From an uncultured Actinomycetes bacterium (GTDB lineage Bacteria; Actinomycetota; Actinomycetes; Nanopelagicales; Nanopelagicaceae): DNA of 16,746 bases. This document shows positions 6,027 to 12,574 of the stretch, in pieces. Within the stretch, counting starts at the first letter, position 1, and each line of letters begins with the position of its first letter. Below the pieces are notes generated by a model. It was not told the DNA's origin. It saw only the letters and a list, made by a program, of their open reading frames with translations, and made no database searches. The position numbers were made by a program, and so were the translations under genes. The stretch is taken from assembly GCA_903897155.1 (NCBI GenBank), contig CAIUAO010000076.1, positions 1-16,746 on the forward strand, given 5' to 3'.

Positions 6027-6182
6027 TTATTTCATCTCTCTTTTCATATAAGCAACTAATTGATCTCCCCCACCAGGGGCTGGAACAACTTGTACTAATT
6101 CCCAGCCTTCAGAACCCCATGTATCTAAGATCTGCTTAGTAGCGTGAGTAAGTAGTGGAACGGTGACATATTCAAACTTCAT
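6027..6182 (-). CDS. small DUF4177-like protein, 51 residues
   Basis: Translating the minus strand from the ATG at 6182 gives a 51-residue protein beginning MKFEYVTVPLL, with DTWGSEGWELVQVVPAPGG in the middle and ending VAYMKREMK. The GxEGWELVxV core is typical of the small DUF4177 family, and a gene of this type precedes the ridA-like gene in mycobacteria (Rv3678A, from memory). Support for reality is strong: a ribosome-binding site GGAGG (minus strand, 6194-6190) lies seven bases before the ATG. The start directly follows the yqeY stop, and its own TAA directly precedes the ridA-like ATG. Gene callers with a 60-codon cutoff would miss it. Its function is unknown. Confidence 0.88.
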   Translation of the reverse strand: MKFEYVTVPLLTHATKQILDTWGSEGWELVQVVPAPGGGDQLVAYMKREMK

Positions 6183-6641
6183 TTAATTTCCTCCAGTAAG
6201 AGCAGCTTTAACTAAACCTGAAACAAGTCCGCCATCTGCTTTACCTGCAGTTTGAGGAGTAACGAGCTTCATGACTTGACCCATGCCTTGTGGTCCTGAT
6301 GCGCCAGTTTGCGCAATTGCATCAGCAATTATCTTTTTTACTTCATCATCACTGAGTTGTGCTGGAAGATAGGTCGCGATTATTTCGCCTTCTTTTTTCT
6401 CTTGCTCGGCGCGATCAGCTCGGCCAGCATCTGCAAATGCTTCAGCAGCTTCGCGGCGCTTTTTAGCTTCACGAGAAAGAACGGTGATGATCTCGGCGTC
6501 TGAAAGTACGCGGGCTTCTTTTCCAGAAACCTCTTCATTAGTAATTGCGGTGAGAACCATGCGGATCGTGCCGGATTTAATCTCATCACGCGAACGAATC
6601 GCTTCAGTGAGGTTGCTTTGGAGTGTTTCTTTAAGTCCCAT
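6183..6641 (-). CDS. GatB/YqeY domain-containing protein
   Basis: The 152-residue product is a full-length YqeY-type protein: the helical N-terminal half MGLKETLQSNLTEAIRSRDE with RMVLTAITNEEV, then a charged region (REAKKRREAAEAFADAGRAD), and a C-terminal half with TYLPAQLSDDE and GPQGMGQVMKLVTPQ. The C-terminal fold is shared with the tRNA-binding tail of the GatB amidotransferase subunit, so a tRNA-related role is suspected, but the function of the stand-alone protein is not established. It heads the three-gene minus-strand operon with the DUF4177-like and RidA-like genes. Its ATG lies only 14 bp from the divergent phosphoesterase start and inside an inverted repeat. Confidence 0.92.
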   Translation of the reverse strand: MGLKETLQSNLTEAIRSRDEIKSGTIRMVLTAITNEEVSGKEARVLSDAEIITVLSREAKKRREAAEAFADAGRADRAEQEKKEGEIIATYLPAQLSDDEVKKIIADAIAQTGASGPQGMGQVMKLVTPQTAGKADGGLVSGLVKAALTGGN

Positions 6642-6667
6642 AGGGGTATCTTCTCATGTCTATGGGA
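6636..6667. promoter_or_regulatory. inverted repeat spanning both start codons of divergent yqeY and phosphoesterase genes
   Basis: Perfect 8-bp arms TCCCATAG (6636-6643) and CTATGGGA (6660-6667) flank a 16-bp centre. Read outward, each arm is CT-ATG-GGA: the left arm carries the yqeY start codon, the right arm the in-frame ATG at 6662 of the phosphoesterase. The shared centre includes TATCTT (6647-6652), a possible -10 for the rightward gene. The layout suggests near-leaderless transcripts in both directions and possibly one operator site. Confidence 0.45.
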
Positions 6668-7477
6668 TACCGACTACGCCAAGAAACTATCCCCGTATTG
6701 CCCCAAGGGCACCGGGCAATACGCGTGCTGCACTTTTCAGATCTTCACCTGACTCCCTCTTGCAAAAAAGAGATCGCAGATATCAAGTCTTTTGCCCAAC
6801 TCTCCCCAGATTTAGTCATTAGCACTGGTGATTTTCTCGCCCACCCAGACGCGGTTCCCTTTGTTTTAGATGCACTTGATCCATTGCTTGATCTTCCTGG
6901 GTTATTCGTCTTTGGTTCTAACGACTACTACGCACCTAAATTTAAAAATCCTTTCTCGTATCTAAAGAAAGATCATGGAAAGCGAGTACTTGGCCCAGAT
7001 CTTCCAACAGAAGAACTTCGTGAAGGTTTAGTAAGTCGTGGGTGGTTTGATCTCAACCACAAGAAAGGGATTGCAACAATTAAAAATACGGTGATTGAAG
7101 TGCGCGGCACAGATGATGCTCATCTCAACCGTGATCGCTACTCGTTAGTCAGCGGAAAGCCAGTGCAATGTGATGTTGCAATTGGAGTTACTCATGCGCC
7201 GTATATGCGCGTATTAGATGCGATGGCTCAAGATGATCTAGATCTGATCTTTGCTGGACATACACACGGGGGACAAGTTCGACTCCCATGGTTTGGTGGT
7301 TCAAAAGCGCTCACTACGAACTGCGACTTACCAACATGGCGAGCACGCGGTGTGAGCAGGATTAAAGATCAGCCATGGCTCAATGTTTCAGCAGGGATGG
7401 GAACAAGTCCCTTTGCACGCATACGCGTGGCATCCCCGCCAGAAGTATCACTGCTGATACTTGAAAGCGCTCTATAA
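6656..7477 (+). CDS. calcineurin-like metallophosphoesterase (Rv3683-like)
   Basis: The 273-residue product has the full two-metal phosphoesterase motif set: SDLHL (D29, H31), STGDFL (D59), FGSNDYY (N89, D90, in place of the usual GNHD), GVTHAP (H180) and AGHTHGGQ (H202, H204). It probably hydrolyses a phosphomonoester or phosphodiester; the substrate is unknown, and relatives include UDP-2,3-diacylglucosamine and phage-receptor-type esterases. The mycobacterial homologue has an N-terminal membrane helix before this domain. Here it is absent, so the enzyme should be cytoplasmic. The ATG at 6656 is used, but 6662 is equally possible because it sits in the right arm of an inverted repeat. It ends 3 bp before the convergent asd stop. 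Confidence 0.92.
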   Translation: MSMGYRLRQETIPVLPQGHRAIRVLHFSDLHLTPSCKKEIADIKSFAQLSPDLVISTGDFLAHPDAVPFVLDALDPLLDLPGLFVFGSNDYYAPKFKNPFSYLKKDHGKRVLGPDLPTEELREGLVSRGWFDLNHKKGIATIKNTVIEVRGTDDAHLNRDRYSLVSGKPVQCDVAIGVTHAPYMRVLDAMAQDDLDLIFAGHTHGGQVRLPWFGGSKALTTNCDLPTWRARGVSRIKDQPWLNVSAGMGTSPFARIRVASPPEVSLLILESAL

Positions 7478-7480
7478 AAC

Positions 7481-8533
7481 TTAAGCGCTAAATTCCTTAG
7501 CAATAAGTTCAGCAATCTGCGCAGTATTGAGCGCAGCGCCCTTACGCAAGTTATCTCCGCATACGAAGAGATCAAGTGCATGATCATCATCAAAGCTGCG
7601 GCGAACACGGCCGACCCATGTTGGATCTGTGTTCACAACATCTGCTGGTGTTGGCCAGATTCCCTTTTCAGGATCATCCATAAGCTCAATTCCAGGAGCA
7701 GTTTTAAGTAGGTCTTGTGCACCTTTTTGTGTAACTTCTTTATCAAAGATTGCGTGCACAGTAAGTGAGTGCGTTGTAATAACTGGAACGCGCACACATG
7801 TCACAGCAACCTTTAGGTTTGGAAGACCCAAGATTTTGCGAGATTCAAAACGAACCTTTGTCTCTTCAGATGAATAACCATCAGGCTTGAGGGAACCTGC
7901 CCAAGGAATTACATTGAGTGCAAGAGGTGCTGGGAATGCACCAAAGTCTTTAATCACGGTACGAAGATCTCCTGGTTGCTCACCAAGTGAAGTTCCTGCA
8001 ACCGCGCTGATTTGGCTGCGCAAAGTTTCAGGACCAGTAACTCCCATACCTGAAACTGCTTGGTAAGAAGAAACAAAGAGCTCCTTAAGGCCGTATGCCT
8101 TATGCAAAGCACCCATAGCAACGATCATTGTCATGGTTGTGCAGTTTGGATTAGAGATGATGCCCTTTGGACGGTTCTTGATTGCCTCTGGGTTAATTTC
8201 AACAACAACAAGAGGAACTTGATCATCCATGCGCCAGAATGTTGAGTTATCAACGACTACTGCGCCCCTTGAGACAGCAATAGGCGCCCACTCACCAGCA
8301 ATGTCATCTGGTGTATCAAACATGGCAATATCAATTCCGTCGAAAGCTTCAGGTGAGATAGGAACAACGGTGAGTTCCTCACCGCGGCACATAAGTTTCT
8401 TGCCTGCGCTGCGCGCAGAGGCGATCAAGCGAATCTCTCCGTAAACGTTTTCACGCTTACTCAAGATATCTAACATGACGCTACCAACAGCCCCTGTTGC
8501 ACCTACTACTGCAAGTGATGGTTTCTTACTCAT
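7481..8533 (-). CDS. asd: aspartate-semialdehyde dehydrogenase
   Basis: This enzyme reduces aspartyl phosphate with NADPH to aspartate semialdehyde, the branch point to lysine/diaminopimelate, threonine and methionine. The 350-residue product has the Rossmann motif GATGAVG (11-17) and the active site SNPNCTTM, with catalytic cysteine C131. The substrate/C-terminal dimerisation region follows, including RVPVITTHS. The length is normal and no key residue is missing. The start overlaps the aspartokinase stop by 4 bp, so the two consecutive pathway enzymes are translated from one message. It is convergent with the phosphoesterase gene (3 bp between stops), with no clear terminator between them. 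Confidence 0.97.
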   Translation of the reverse strand: MSKKPSLAVVGATGAVGSVMLDILSKRENVYGEIRLIASARSAGKKLMCRGEELTVVPISPEAFDGIDIAMFDTPDDIAGEWAPIAVSRGAVVVDNSTFWRMDDQVPLVVVEINPEAIKNRPKGIISNPNCTTMTMIVAMGALHKAYGLKELFVSSYQAVSGMGVTGPETLRSQISAVAGTSLGEQPGDLRTVIKDFGAFPAPLALNVIPWAGSLKPDGYSSEETKVRFESRKILGLPNLKVAVTCVRVPVITTHSLTVHAIFDKEVTQKGAQDLLKTAPGIELMDDPEKGIWPTPADVVNTDPTWVGRVRRSFDDDHALDLFVCGDNLRKGAALNTAQIAELIAKEFSA

Positions 8534-9048
8534 CGGCCTGTTCCTCCATATACGACGGCTTCTTCTTTGGCATCTAATTCAAATGCGGTGTGCGCTGCTT
8601 TCACGCCCTTCTCTAAATCACTTGCGCGGCAAATGATTGAGATACGGATTTCAGATGTTGAAATCATTTCAATATTTATTCCAGCTTCAGCTAGACATGC
8701 AAAGAATGTCGCTGTCACACCAGGGTGTGAGCGCATTCCAGCGCCAACTAGTGAGAGCTTGCCGATCTGATCATCATATTGAAGAGAGGCAAAGCCAATC
8801 TCTCCTTGAAGATCTTTAAGCAGCGCAACTGCTTCTGCGCCATCTGACATGGGAAGTGTGAAGGAGATATCTGTCAGCCCAGTTGCTGCCGCTGATACGT
8901 TCTGCACGATCATGTCGATGTTGATATCGGAATCTGCGATTGCTTGGAAGACGCGAGCTGCAATACCAGTTCTATCTGGCACGCCAACTACGGTGATCTT
9001 CGCTTCACTCTTATCGTGAGCGATACCGCTGATAATTGCTTGTTCCAT
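8530..9048 (-). CDS. lysC: aspartokinase beta subunit from an internal in-frame start
   Basis: In C. glutamicum and Bacillus, class II aspartokinases are alpha2/beta2 enzymes, with beta being the C-terminal regulatory part translated separately from an internal start. Here an in-frame ATG (9048-9046, residue 250 of alpha, MEQAIISGIAHDKSEAKIT) is preceded two bases upstream by the purine-rich GGAGGAG. It gives a 172-residue product, which is the length I recall for the corynebacterial beta subunit. It comprises both ACT domains and would bind threonine/lysine. Seen: start, ribosome-binding site and frame. Inferred: actual translation. Confidence 0.8.
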   Translation of the reverse strand: MEQAIISGIAHDKSEAKITVVGVPDRTGIAARVFQAIADSDINIDMIVQNVSAAATGLTDISFTLPMSDGAEAVALLKDLQGEIGFASLQYDDQIGKLSLVGAGMRSHPGVTATFFACLAEAGINIEMISTSEIRISIICRASDLEKGVKAAHTAFELDAKEEAVVYGGTGR

Positions 9049-9795
9049 TTCTCCTCCTGGGTGATCTTTGACGATCCACGTTCCTTCTAAATTTGAAAAT
9101 GATGAGCGGACATGAATAGGTAAATCAAAACGACGGGCATACTCCACGCAGCGCAGGTGCAAGACTTTTGCGCCACTTGCTGCAAGTTCTAACATCTCTT
9201 CGTATGTAACAGTTGTGAGTTTGCGTGCAGTAGGAACAATTCGAGGATCGGCGCTATAAACACCGTCTACATCTGTATAGATCTCACAGACATCAGCATC
9301 GAGCGCGGCAGCGAGCGCAACAGCAGTTGTATCTGATCCTCCGCGTCCAAGTGTTGTCACATCATTTGTATCTTGAGAGACGCCTTGGAAACCTGCAACG
9401 ATTGCGATGTGACCACCATCTAGTGCCTCACGAATACGTCCTGGTGAAACATCGATGATGCGCGCCTTGCCATGCTTACTATCTGTAATCACTCCAGCTT
9501 GTGAACCGGTAAATGACATTGCTTCATGGCCTAAATTTCCAATTGCCATTGCAAGCAGAGCCATAGAGATTCGCTCACCTGCGGTAAGTAACATGTCGAG
9601 TTCTCGGCCGTGAGGAAGAGGTGAAACTTGGTTAGCAAGATCGATTAATTCATCGGTCGTATCGCCCATAGCCGAGACAACAACGCAGACTTGGTGGCCA
9701 GCACGTTTGGTGGCCACGATTCGCCCGGCGACTCGCTTAAGCCCTTCGGCGTCAGCGACGGAAGAGCCGCCGTACTTCTGAACGATTAAACCCAT
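8530..9795 (-). CDS. lysC: aspartokinase, alpha subunit (full length)
   Basis: Aspartokinase phosphorylates aspartate in the first step of the lysine/threonine/methionine pathway and is normally inhibited by lysine plus threonine. I chose the ATG at 9795, giving MGLIVQKYGGSSV, because this is the conserved amino end and yields 421 residues, the length of the Corynebacterium glutamicum enzyme; an in-frame ATG at 9840 would add 15 unrelated residues. Motifs include KYGGSSV (7-13), TTLGRGGSDTTA (147-158) in the kinase domain, and two C-terminal ACT regions, one near KITVVGVPDRTGIAARVFQA and one near LVGAGMRSHPGVTATFFA. The last residues VVYGGTGR also match the family. asd overlaps its stop by 4 bp. 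An internal start encodes the beta subunit. A long 5' gap to recR (106 bp) probably holds its promoter. Confidence 0.97.
   Translation of the reverse strand: MGLIVQKYGGSSVADAEGLKRVAGRIVATKRAGHQVCVVVSAMGDTTDELIDLANQVSPLPHGRELDMLLTAGERISMALLAMAIGNLGHEAMSFTGSQAGVITDSKHGKARIIDVSPGRIREALDGGHIAIVAGFQGVSQDTNDVTTLGRGGSDTTAVALAAALDADVCEIYTDVDGVYSADPRIVPTARKLTTVTYEEMLELAASGAKVLHLRCVEYARRFDLPIHVRSSFSNLEGTWIVKDHPGGEMEQAIISGIAHDKSEAKITVVGVPDRTGIAARVFQAIADSDINIDMIVQNVSAAATGLTDISFTLPMSDGAEAVALLKDLQGEIGFASLQYDDQIGKLSLVGAGMRSHPGVTATFFACLAEAGINIEMISTSEIRISIICRASDLEKGVKAAHTAFELDAKEEAVVYGGTGR
9051..9057 (-). promoter_or_regulatory. internal ribosome-binding site GGAGGAG for aspartokinase beta
   Basis: GGAGGAG on the minus strand lies inside the aspartokinase coding region (encoding the glycine pair of PGGEM), just before the ATG at 9048. 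It is one of the strongest Shine-Dalgarno matches in the window, stronger than anything before the alpha start at 9795, which supports deliberate internal initiation. Confidence 0.75.
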
Positions 9796-9871
9796 AAGAG
9801 AACATTTCCACAATAGATGGCCATAGGGCAATCTTCCCACAATGTGAGACGCTGGTGCGTATTAAATAATG

Positions 9872-9890
9872 AGATAGTTCCTAACTATCT
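9872..9890 (-). terminator. hairpin between recR and lysC, possible weak terminator or operator
   Basis: Perfect 8-bp arms AGATAGTT and AACTATCT enclose a 3-nt loop. The hairpin lies 11 bp downstream of the recR stop and about 75 bp upstream of the aspartokinase start. The stem is AT-rich and the following minus-strand sequence (CATTATTTAAT) is not a clean T run, so it would be a weak terminator; an operator for the lysC-asd promoter is an alternative. Confidence 0.4.
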
Positions 9891-9901
9891 TCACTTGAGG
9901 C

Positions 9902-10498
9902 TTATTCGACCGTGCGGCGACCCTCAAACGCGCGGCCCAAGGTGACCTCATCGGCATATTCCAGATCTCCGCCCACAGGCAAGCCAGAAGCAAGGCGGCT
10001 GACCTTCACGCCCAACGGTTTGATCTGGCGAATCAAATATGAAGCTGTTGCTTCACCCTCAAGATTTGGATCGGTCGCAATGATCAATTCTTGAATCTGC
10101 GTATTACCTAAACGAATCATCAACTCTCTAATGCGCAGGTTCTCTGGTCCTACTCCATCAATCGGTGAGATTGCCCCGCCAAGCACGTGATACTTCCCGC
10201 GAAATTCGCGCGTTTTTTCAATTGCCATGACATCTTTTGGTTCTTCAACAACACAGATAATGCTGGCATCACGGCGTGGATCTTGGCAGATGCGGCAGAG
10301 ATCTTCTTCGCTGATATTTCCACACTCAGTACAGAACTTCACGCGCTCTTTTACCGTGCGCAGCACATCGGCTAAACGTGTGACATCTACTCGTTCAGAT
10401 TGAATGATATGAAACGCAATACGCTGAGCAGACTTAGGACCAATACCTGGAAGACGGCCAAGTTCATCAATGAGATCTTGTATGGCTCCGTCGTACAT
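9902..10498 (-). CDS. recR: recombination protein RecR
   Basis: RecR acts with RecF/RecO in loading RecA at gaps and in recombinational repair. The 198-residue product has the helix-hairpin-helix LPGIGPKSAQRIAFH (16-30), the zinc-finger cysteines C56, C59, C68 and C71 (FCTECG...CRICQD), the Toprim region with VVEEPKD and ATDPNLEGEATA, and the C-terminal ASGLPVGGDLEYADEVTLGRA. I chose the ATG at 10498 because it aligns with the family start (MYDG, compare MFEG in mycobacteria); a GTG one codon upstream is the alternative. The ATG overlaps the dnaX TGA by one base (TGATG), a classic coupled arrangement. ybaB/ebfC, which often separates dnaX and recR, is not present here. Confidence 0.97.
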   Translation of the reverse strand: MYDGAIQDLIDELGRLPGIGPKSAQRIAFHIIQSERVDVTRLADVLRTVKERVKFCTECGNISEEDLCRICQDPRRDASIICVVEEPKDVMAIEKTREFRGKYHVLGGAISPIDGVGPENLRIRELMIRLGNTQIQELIIATDPNLEGEATASYLIRQIKPLGVKVSRLASGLPVGGDLEYADEVTLGRAFEGRRTVE

Positions 10499-12204
10499 CA
10501 CTGCTCAAATTCTTTAATAACATGCGCGCCAAGTTCGCGTGCAAGAAGGGCCGTACCAGAAAGTTCATTCTCATCTGAATGTTCTTCGGTCGTGCGCTCA
10601 CTTGTTGCCGTGCCGATTGAGGCATCTACGATTACTTCGATCTCACGCTTGAGCCCAATAACATCTTCAAAGGCTGCCTTTAAAATCTCATCACTACCGC
10701 TTCGAATAAATGAATCACGAGCTCCTCCATTAACAATCGCAATCGTGATCACCTTCTCATCGATAGCTAGTACCTGGGCGCTTGCAGCAAGCAGTGACCA
10801 CGTGAGGCGACGACGCTTTTTAACATTCTCGATTACTTCTGGCCATAGACGCCTGAGAGCAACAACATCAACAGGTCCTGTTGGTTGATTGGTAGATGGC
10901 GCAGCTGCTGCTGCGCGAATAGGAGTCGGTGCTTCTACTTTCTCTTGTACATCTTTTACTTCTGCCTTTGTTTCTACTTGTATTTCTACTTTTTTACTTT
11001 CTTCTTTCTTCACTGCAGCAGGAGCTGCCGGCGCTGCGGGTGTGCTTGCAGGATTTATTCCGCGCTCTAACCTTTCAAGGCGAGCAATCACTGCGCTGTC
11101 ATCTCCGGAAGGAAGCAGGATGCGACCACAGATAAGTTCGAGCGTCAGACGCGGAGCAGTTGCCCCACGCATCTCTGTAAGGCCCGCAGAGGTGATATCT
11201 GCTGCTCGAATAAGCGTTGCTGCGCCAATGATATTTGCTTGGCTGCGCATACGATCTAACTGATCTTCTGGGAAATCACGCAAAACATGTGATGCATTCT
11301 CTTTAACAGCGCCAATAATAATCAGATCCCGAAGACGCTCTAAGAAATCTTGTGTGAAGCGGCGTGGATCAAGTCCAGATTCAATGACATGATCGATCGT
11401 ATTAAATAAAGTTGTACCGTCTTTTGCAGCAAGCGCGTCAATTGCTTCATCAAGAAGCGCATCATCTGTGTAACCAAGGAGCTGCACAGCAATCTCATAG
11501 GTGACGCCATCTTTCCCAGCACCTGCAAGTAACTGTCCTAATACAGAGAGTGCGTCACGTACTGAGCCCCCACTTGAGCGCACAACAAGAGGAATAACGC
11601 CTTTGGCTACTTTGATGCCCTCTAGATCGCAGATCTTCTCAAGATGGGTAGCAAGGATTCCTGGTGGTACTAAACGAAATGGGTAATGATGGGTACGAGA
11701 GCGGATAGTGCTGATTAACTTTTCTGGCTCTGTTGTTGCAAAGATAAAGATGACATGGGGAGGCGGCTCTTCAACAACTTTAAGCAACGCATTTGCTGCG
11801 CCGGGTCCAAGTTGGTGGGCCTCATCAATAATGTAAATCTTGTAACGTGATTGAACTGGGGCAAAGAATGCTTTATCGCGAAGATCGCGGGCATCATCTA
11901 CTAGACCGTGTGTTGCTGCATCGAGTTCCATGACATCAATAGAACCTGGGCCGTTGGCAACGAGATCTTTACATGATTGGCAAAGACCGCAAGGTGTTGG
12001 TGTTGGTCCCTTTTCGCAATTAAGACTGCGAGCCATAATGCGAGCGCTAGAAGTTTTTCCGCAACCACGTGGGCCACTAAACAAATATGCGTGGTGAATA
12101 GCACCAGAGGCTAAAGCGTTTGAGAGCGGAGTTGTCACATGCTCTTGACCAATGACGTCAGCAAACGTTGAAGGTCTGTACTTGCGATAAAGAGCGAGCG
12201 ACAC
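10498..12204 (-). CDS. dnaX: DNA polymerase III subunit gamma/tau
   Basis: DnaX is the ATPase of the replicative clamp loader. The 568-residue product has Walker A GPRGCGKT (44-51), zinc-binding cysteines C63, C72, C75 and C78, Walker B IYIIDEAH (123-130), sensor 1 FATTEPEK, and SRTHHYPFR. This last motif has threonine where many relatives have SRC, as I recall for other Actinobacteria. A low-complexity Ala/Pro/Lys/Glu-rich linker (about 385-440) leads to a C-terminal tau-like domain (RRLWPEVIENVKKRRRLTW onward). The start is GTG at 12204, with AAGGAG four bases upstream. It lies 38 bp downstream of ffs on the same strand and overlaps recR. An A6 run (10990-10995) in the linker is in the wrong register for the E. 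coli -1 frameshift, so only the full-length form is predicted. Confidence 0.97.
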   Translation of the reverse strand: MSLALYRKYRPSTFADVIGQEHVTTPLSNALASGAIHHAYLFSGPRGCGKTSSARIMARSLNCEKGPTPTPCGLCQSCKDLVANGPGSIDVMELDAATHGLVDDARDLRDKAFFAPVQSRYKIYIIDEAHQLGPGAANALLKVVEEPPPHVIFIFATTEPEKLISTIRSRTHHYPFRLVPPGILATHLEKICDLEGIKVAKGVIPLVVRSSGGSVRDALSVLGQLLAGAGKDGVTYEIAVQLLGYTDDALLDEAIDALAAKDGTTLFNTIDHVIESGLDPRRFTQDFLERLRDLIIIGAVKENASHVLRDFPEDQLDRMRSQANIIGAATLIRAADITSAGLTEMRGATAPRLTLELICGRILLPSGDDSAVIARLERLERGINPASTPAAPAAPAAVKKEESKKVEIQVETKAEVKDVQEKVEAPTPIRAAAAAPSTNQPTGPVDVVALRRLWPEVIENVKKRRRLTWSLLAASAQVLAIDEKVITIAIVNGGARDSFIRSGSDEILKAAFEDVIGLKREIEVIVDASIGTATSERTTEEHSDENELSGTALLARELGAHVIKEFEQ

Positions 12205-12242
12205 TTTTCTCCTTCTTACAGATAAAACTTACTTATTTATTA

Positions 12243-12333
12243 GGGACCCCCCGCACACCCATTAGAGCGCACCTACCCTTGCTACCTTCCGGTCCTGGGG
12301 GAGTTCAGTACGGTAATGCCGCACGGAGGATCT
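12243..12333 (-). ncRNA. ffs: signal recognition particle RNA, small bacterial (4.5S) type
   Basis: On the minus strand the sequence contains AGGACCGGAAGGTAGC, the conserved apical domain-IV motif of SRP RNA (GGAA tetraloop and asymmetric internal loop). The two ends pair well: GATCCTCCGTGC at the 5' end (from 12332) with GTGCGGGGGGTC at the 3' end (to 12245), twelve consecutive pairs counting G-U. The length is about 90 nt. The RNA binds Ffh to target nascent membrane and secreted proteins. A -10 box TATGAT sits eight to nine bases upstream of the predicted 5' end. The position beside dnaX and a tRNA-Ser is typical for Actinobacteria. Exact ends are approximate by a few bases. Confidence 0.93.
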
Positions 12334-12340
12334 GCGGGTA

Positions 12341-12346
12341 ATCATA
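12341..12346 (-). promoter_or_regulatory. -10 box TATGAT of ffs
   Basis: TATGAT on the minus strand matches TATAAT at five of six positions. It places transcription start at about 12333-12332, exactly where the terminal SRP RNA stem begins. No convincing -35 box is visible. Because dnaX follows on the same strand with no obvious terminator after ffs, this promoter may also feed dnaX-recR. Confidence 0.55.
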
Positions 12347-12373
12347 GTTTCTAGCACCGATACCCTTGGCCTG

Positions 12374-12387
12374 TGGCCCCAGGGCCA
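12374..12387. repeat. GC-rich dyad between ffs and tRNA-Ser
   Basis: TGGCCCCAGGGCCA is a dyad with 6-bp arms TGGCCC/GGGCCA around CA. An overlapping alternative pairs TTGGCC (12366-12371) with GGCCAA (12383-12388). It lies in the 60-bp region shared by the divergent promoters of ffs and tRNA-Ser, only 6 bp before the tRNA. It may be a regulatory dyad or part of the tRNA precursor leader. Confidence 0.35.
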
Positions 12388-12393
12388 ATAACA

Positions 12394-12478
12394 GGAGGAT
12401 TCGCATAGCGGCCGAGTGCGCACGCTTGGAAAGCGTGTATAGGGCAACCTATCGAGGGTTCAAATCCCTCATCCTCCG
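12394..12478 (+). tRNA. tRNA-Ser(GGA)
   Basis: Seven-pair acceptor stem GGAGGAT/ATCCTCC, discriminator G, and the T arm GAGGGTTCAAATCCCTC. The anticodon arm ACGC-TTGGAAA-GCGT has anticodon GGA at 12428-12430, reading UCC/UCU. The long variable arm (around TATAGGGCAACCTATC) marks a class II serine tRNA. No CCA is encoded; the bases after the discriminator are CGC. It is transcribed divergently from ffs. Confidence 0.96.
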
Positions 12479-12574
12479 CGCAGATCAAGGTGTAAAGCGC
12501 ACTAGCGTCGTAAAATAAAGACCTGAGTTACTTACTCATATTTATTACGTCCACTAGGACAAGAAAAGGACCTC

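Noticed and set aside
7466..7486. AGCGC/GCGCT inverted repeat at the convergent phosphoesterase-asd ends as a bidirectional terminator
   Set aside because: Only 5 bp of stem with a long loop and no T run on either side; the match could easily be chance.
9796..9840. Fifteen extra N-terminal residues on aspartokinase
   Set aside because: The family begins at MxxIVQKYGGSS, and the 421-residue length from 9795 matches known enzymes.
9805..9843. Two CCACAAT repeats (ATTTCCACA and a weaker copy) as DnaA boxes upstream of lysC
   Set aside because: The better copy matches TTWTNCACA at eight of nine positions, but the second misses two. There is no cluster, and the flanking genes are not those of an origin (no dnaA, dnaN or rpmH).
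10988..10997. A6 run in dnaX as a possible programmed -1 frameshift producing a gamma subunit
   Set aside because: The zero frame reads AGT AAA AAA GTA, not the X XXY YYZ register (A AAA AAG) needed for E. coli-type slippage, and six As are short for transcriptional slippage of the Thermus type.
12479..12574. Possible c-di-AMP or other riboswitch in front of the permease
   Set aside because: The 96-bp leader has only a short TGAGT/ACTCA pairing (12524-12538) and none of the conserved bases of the ydaO class that I know.
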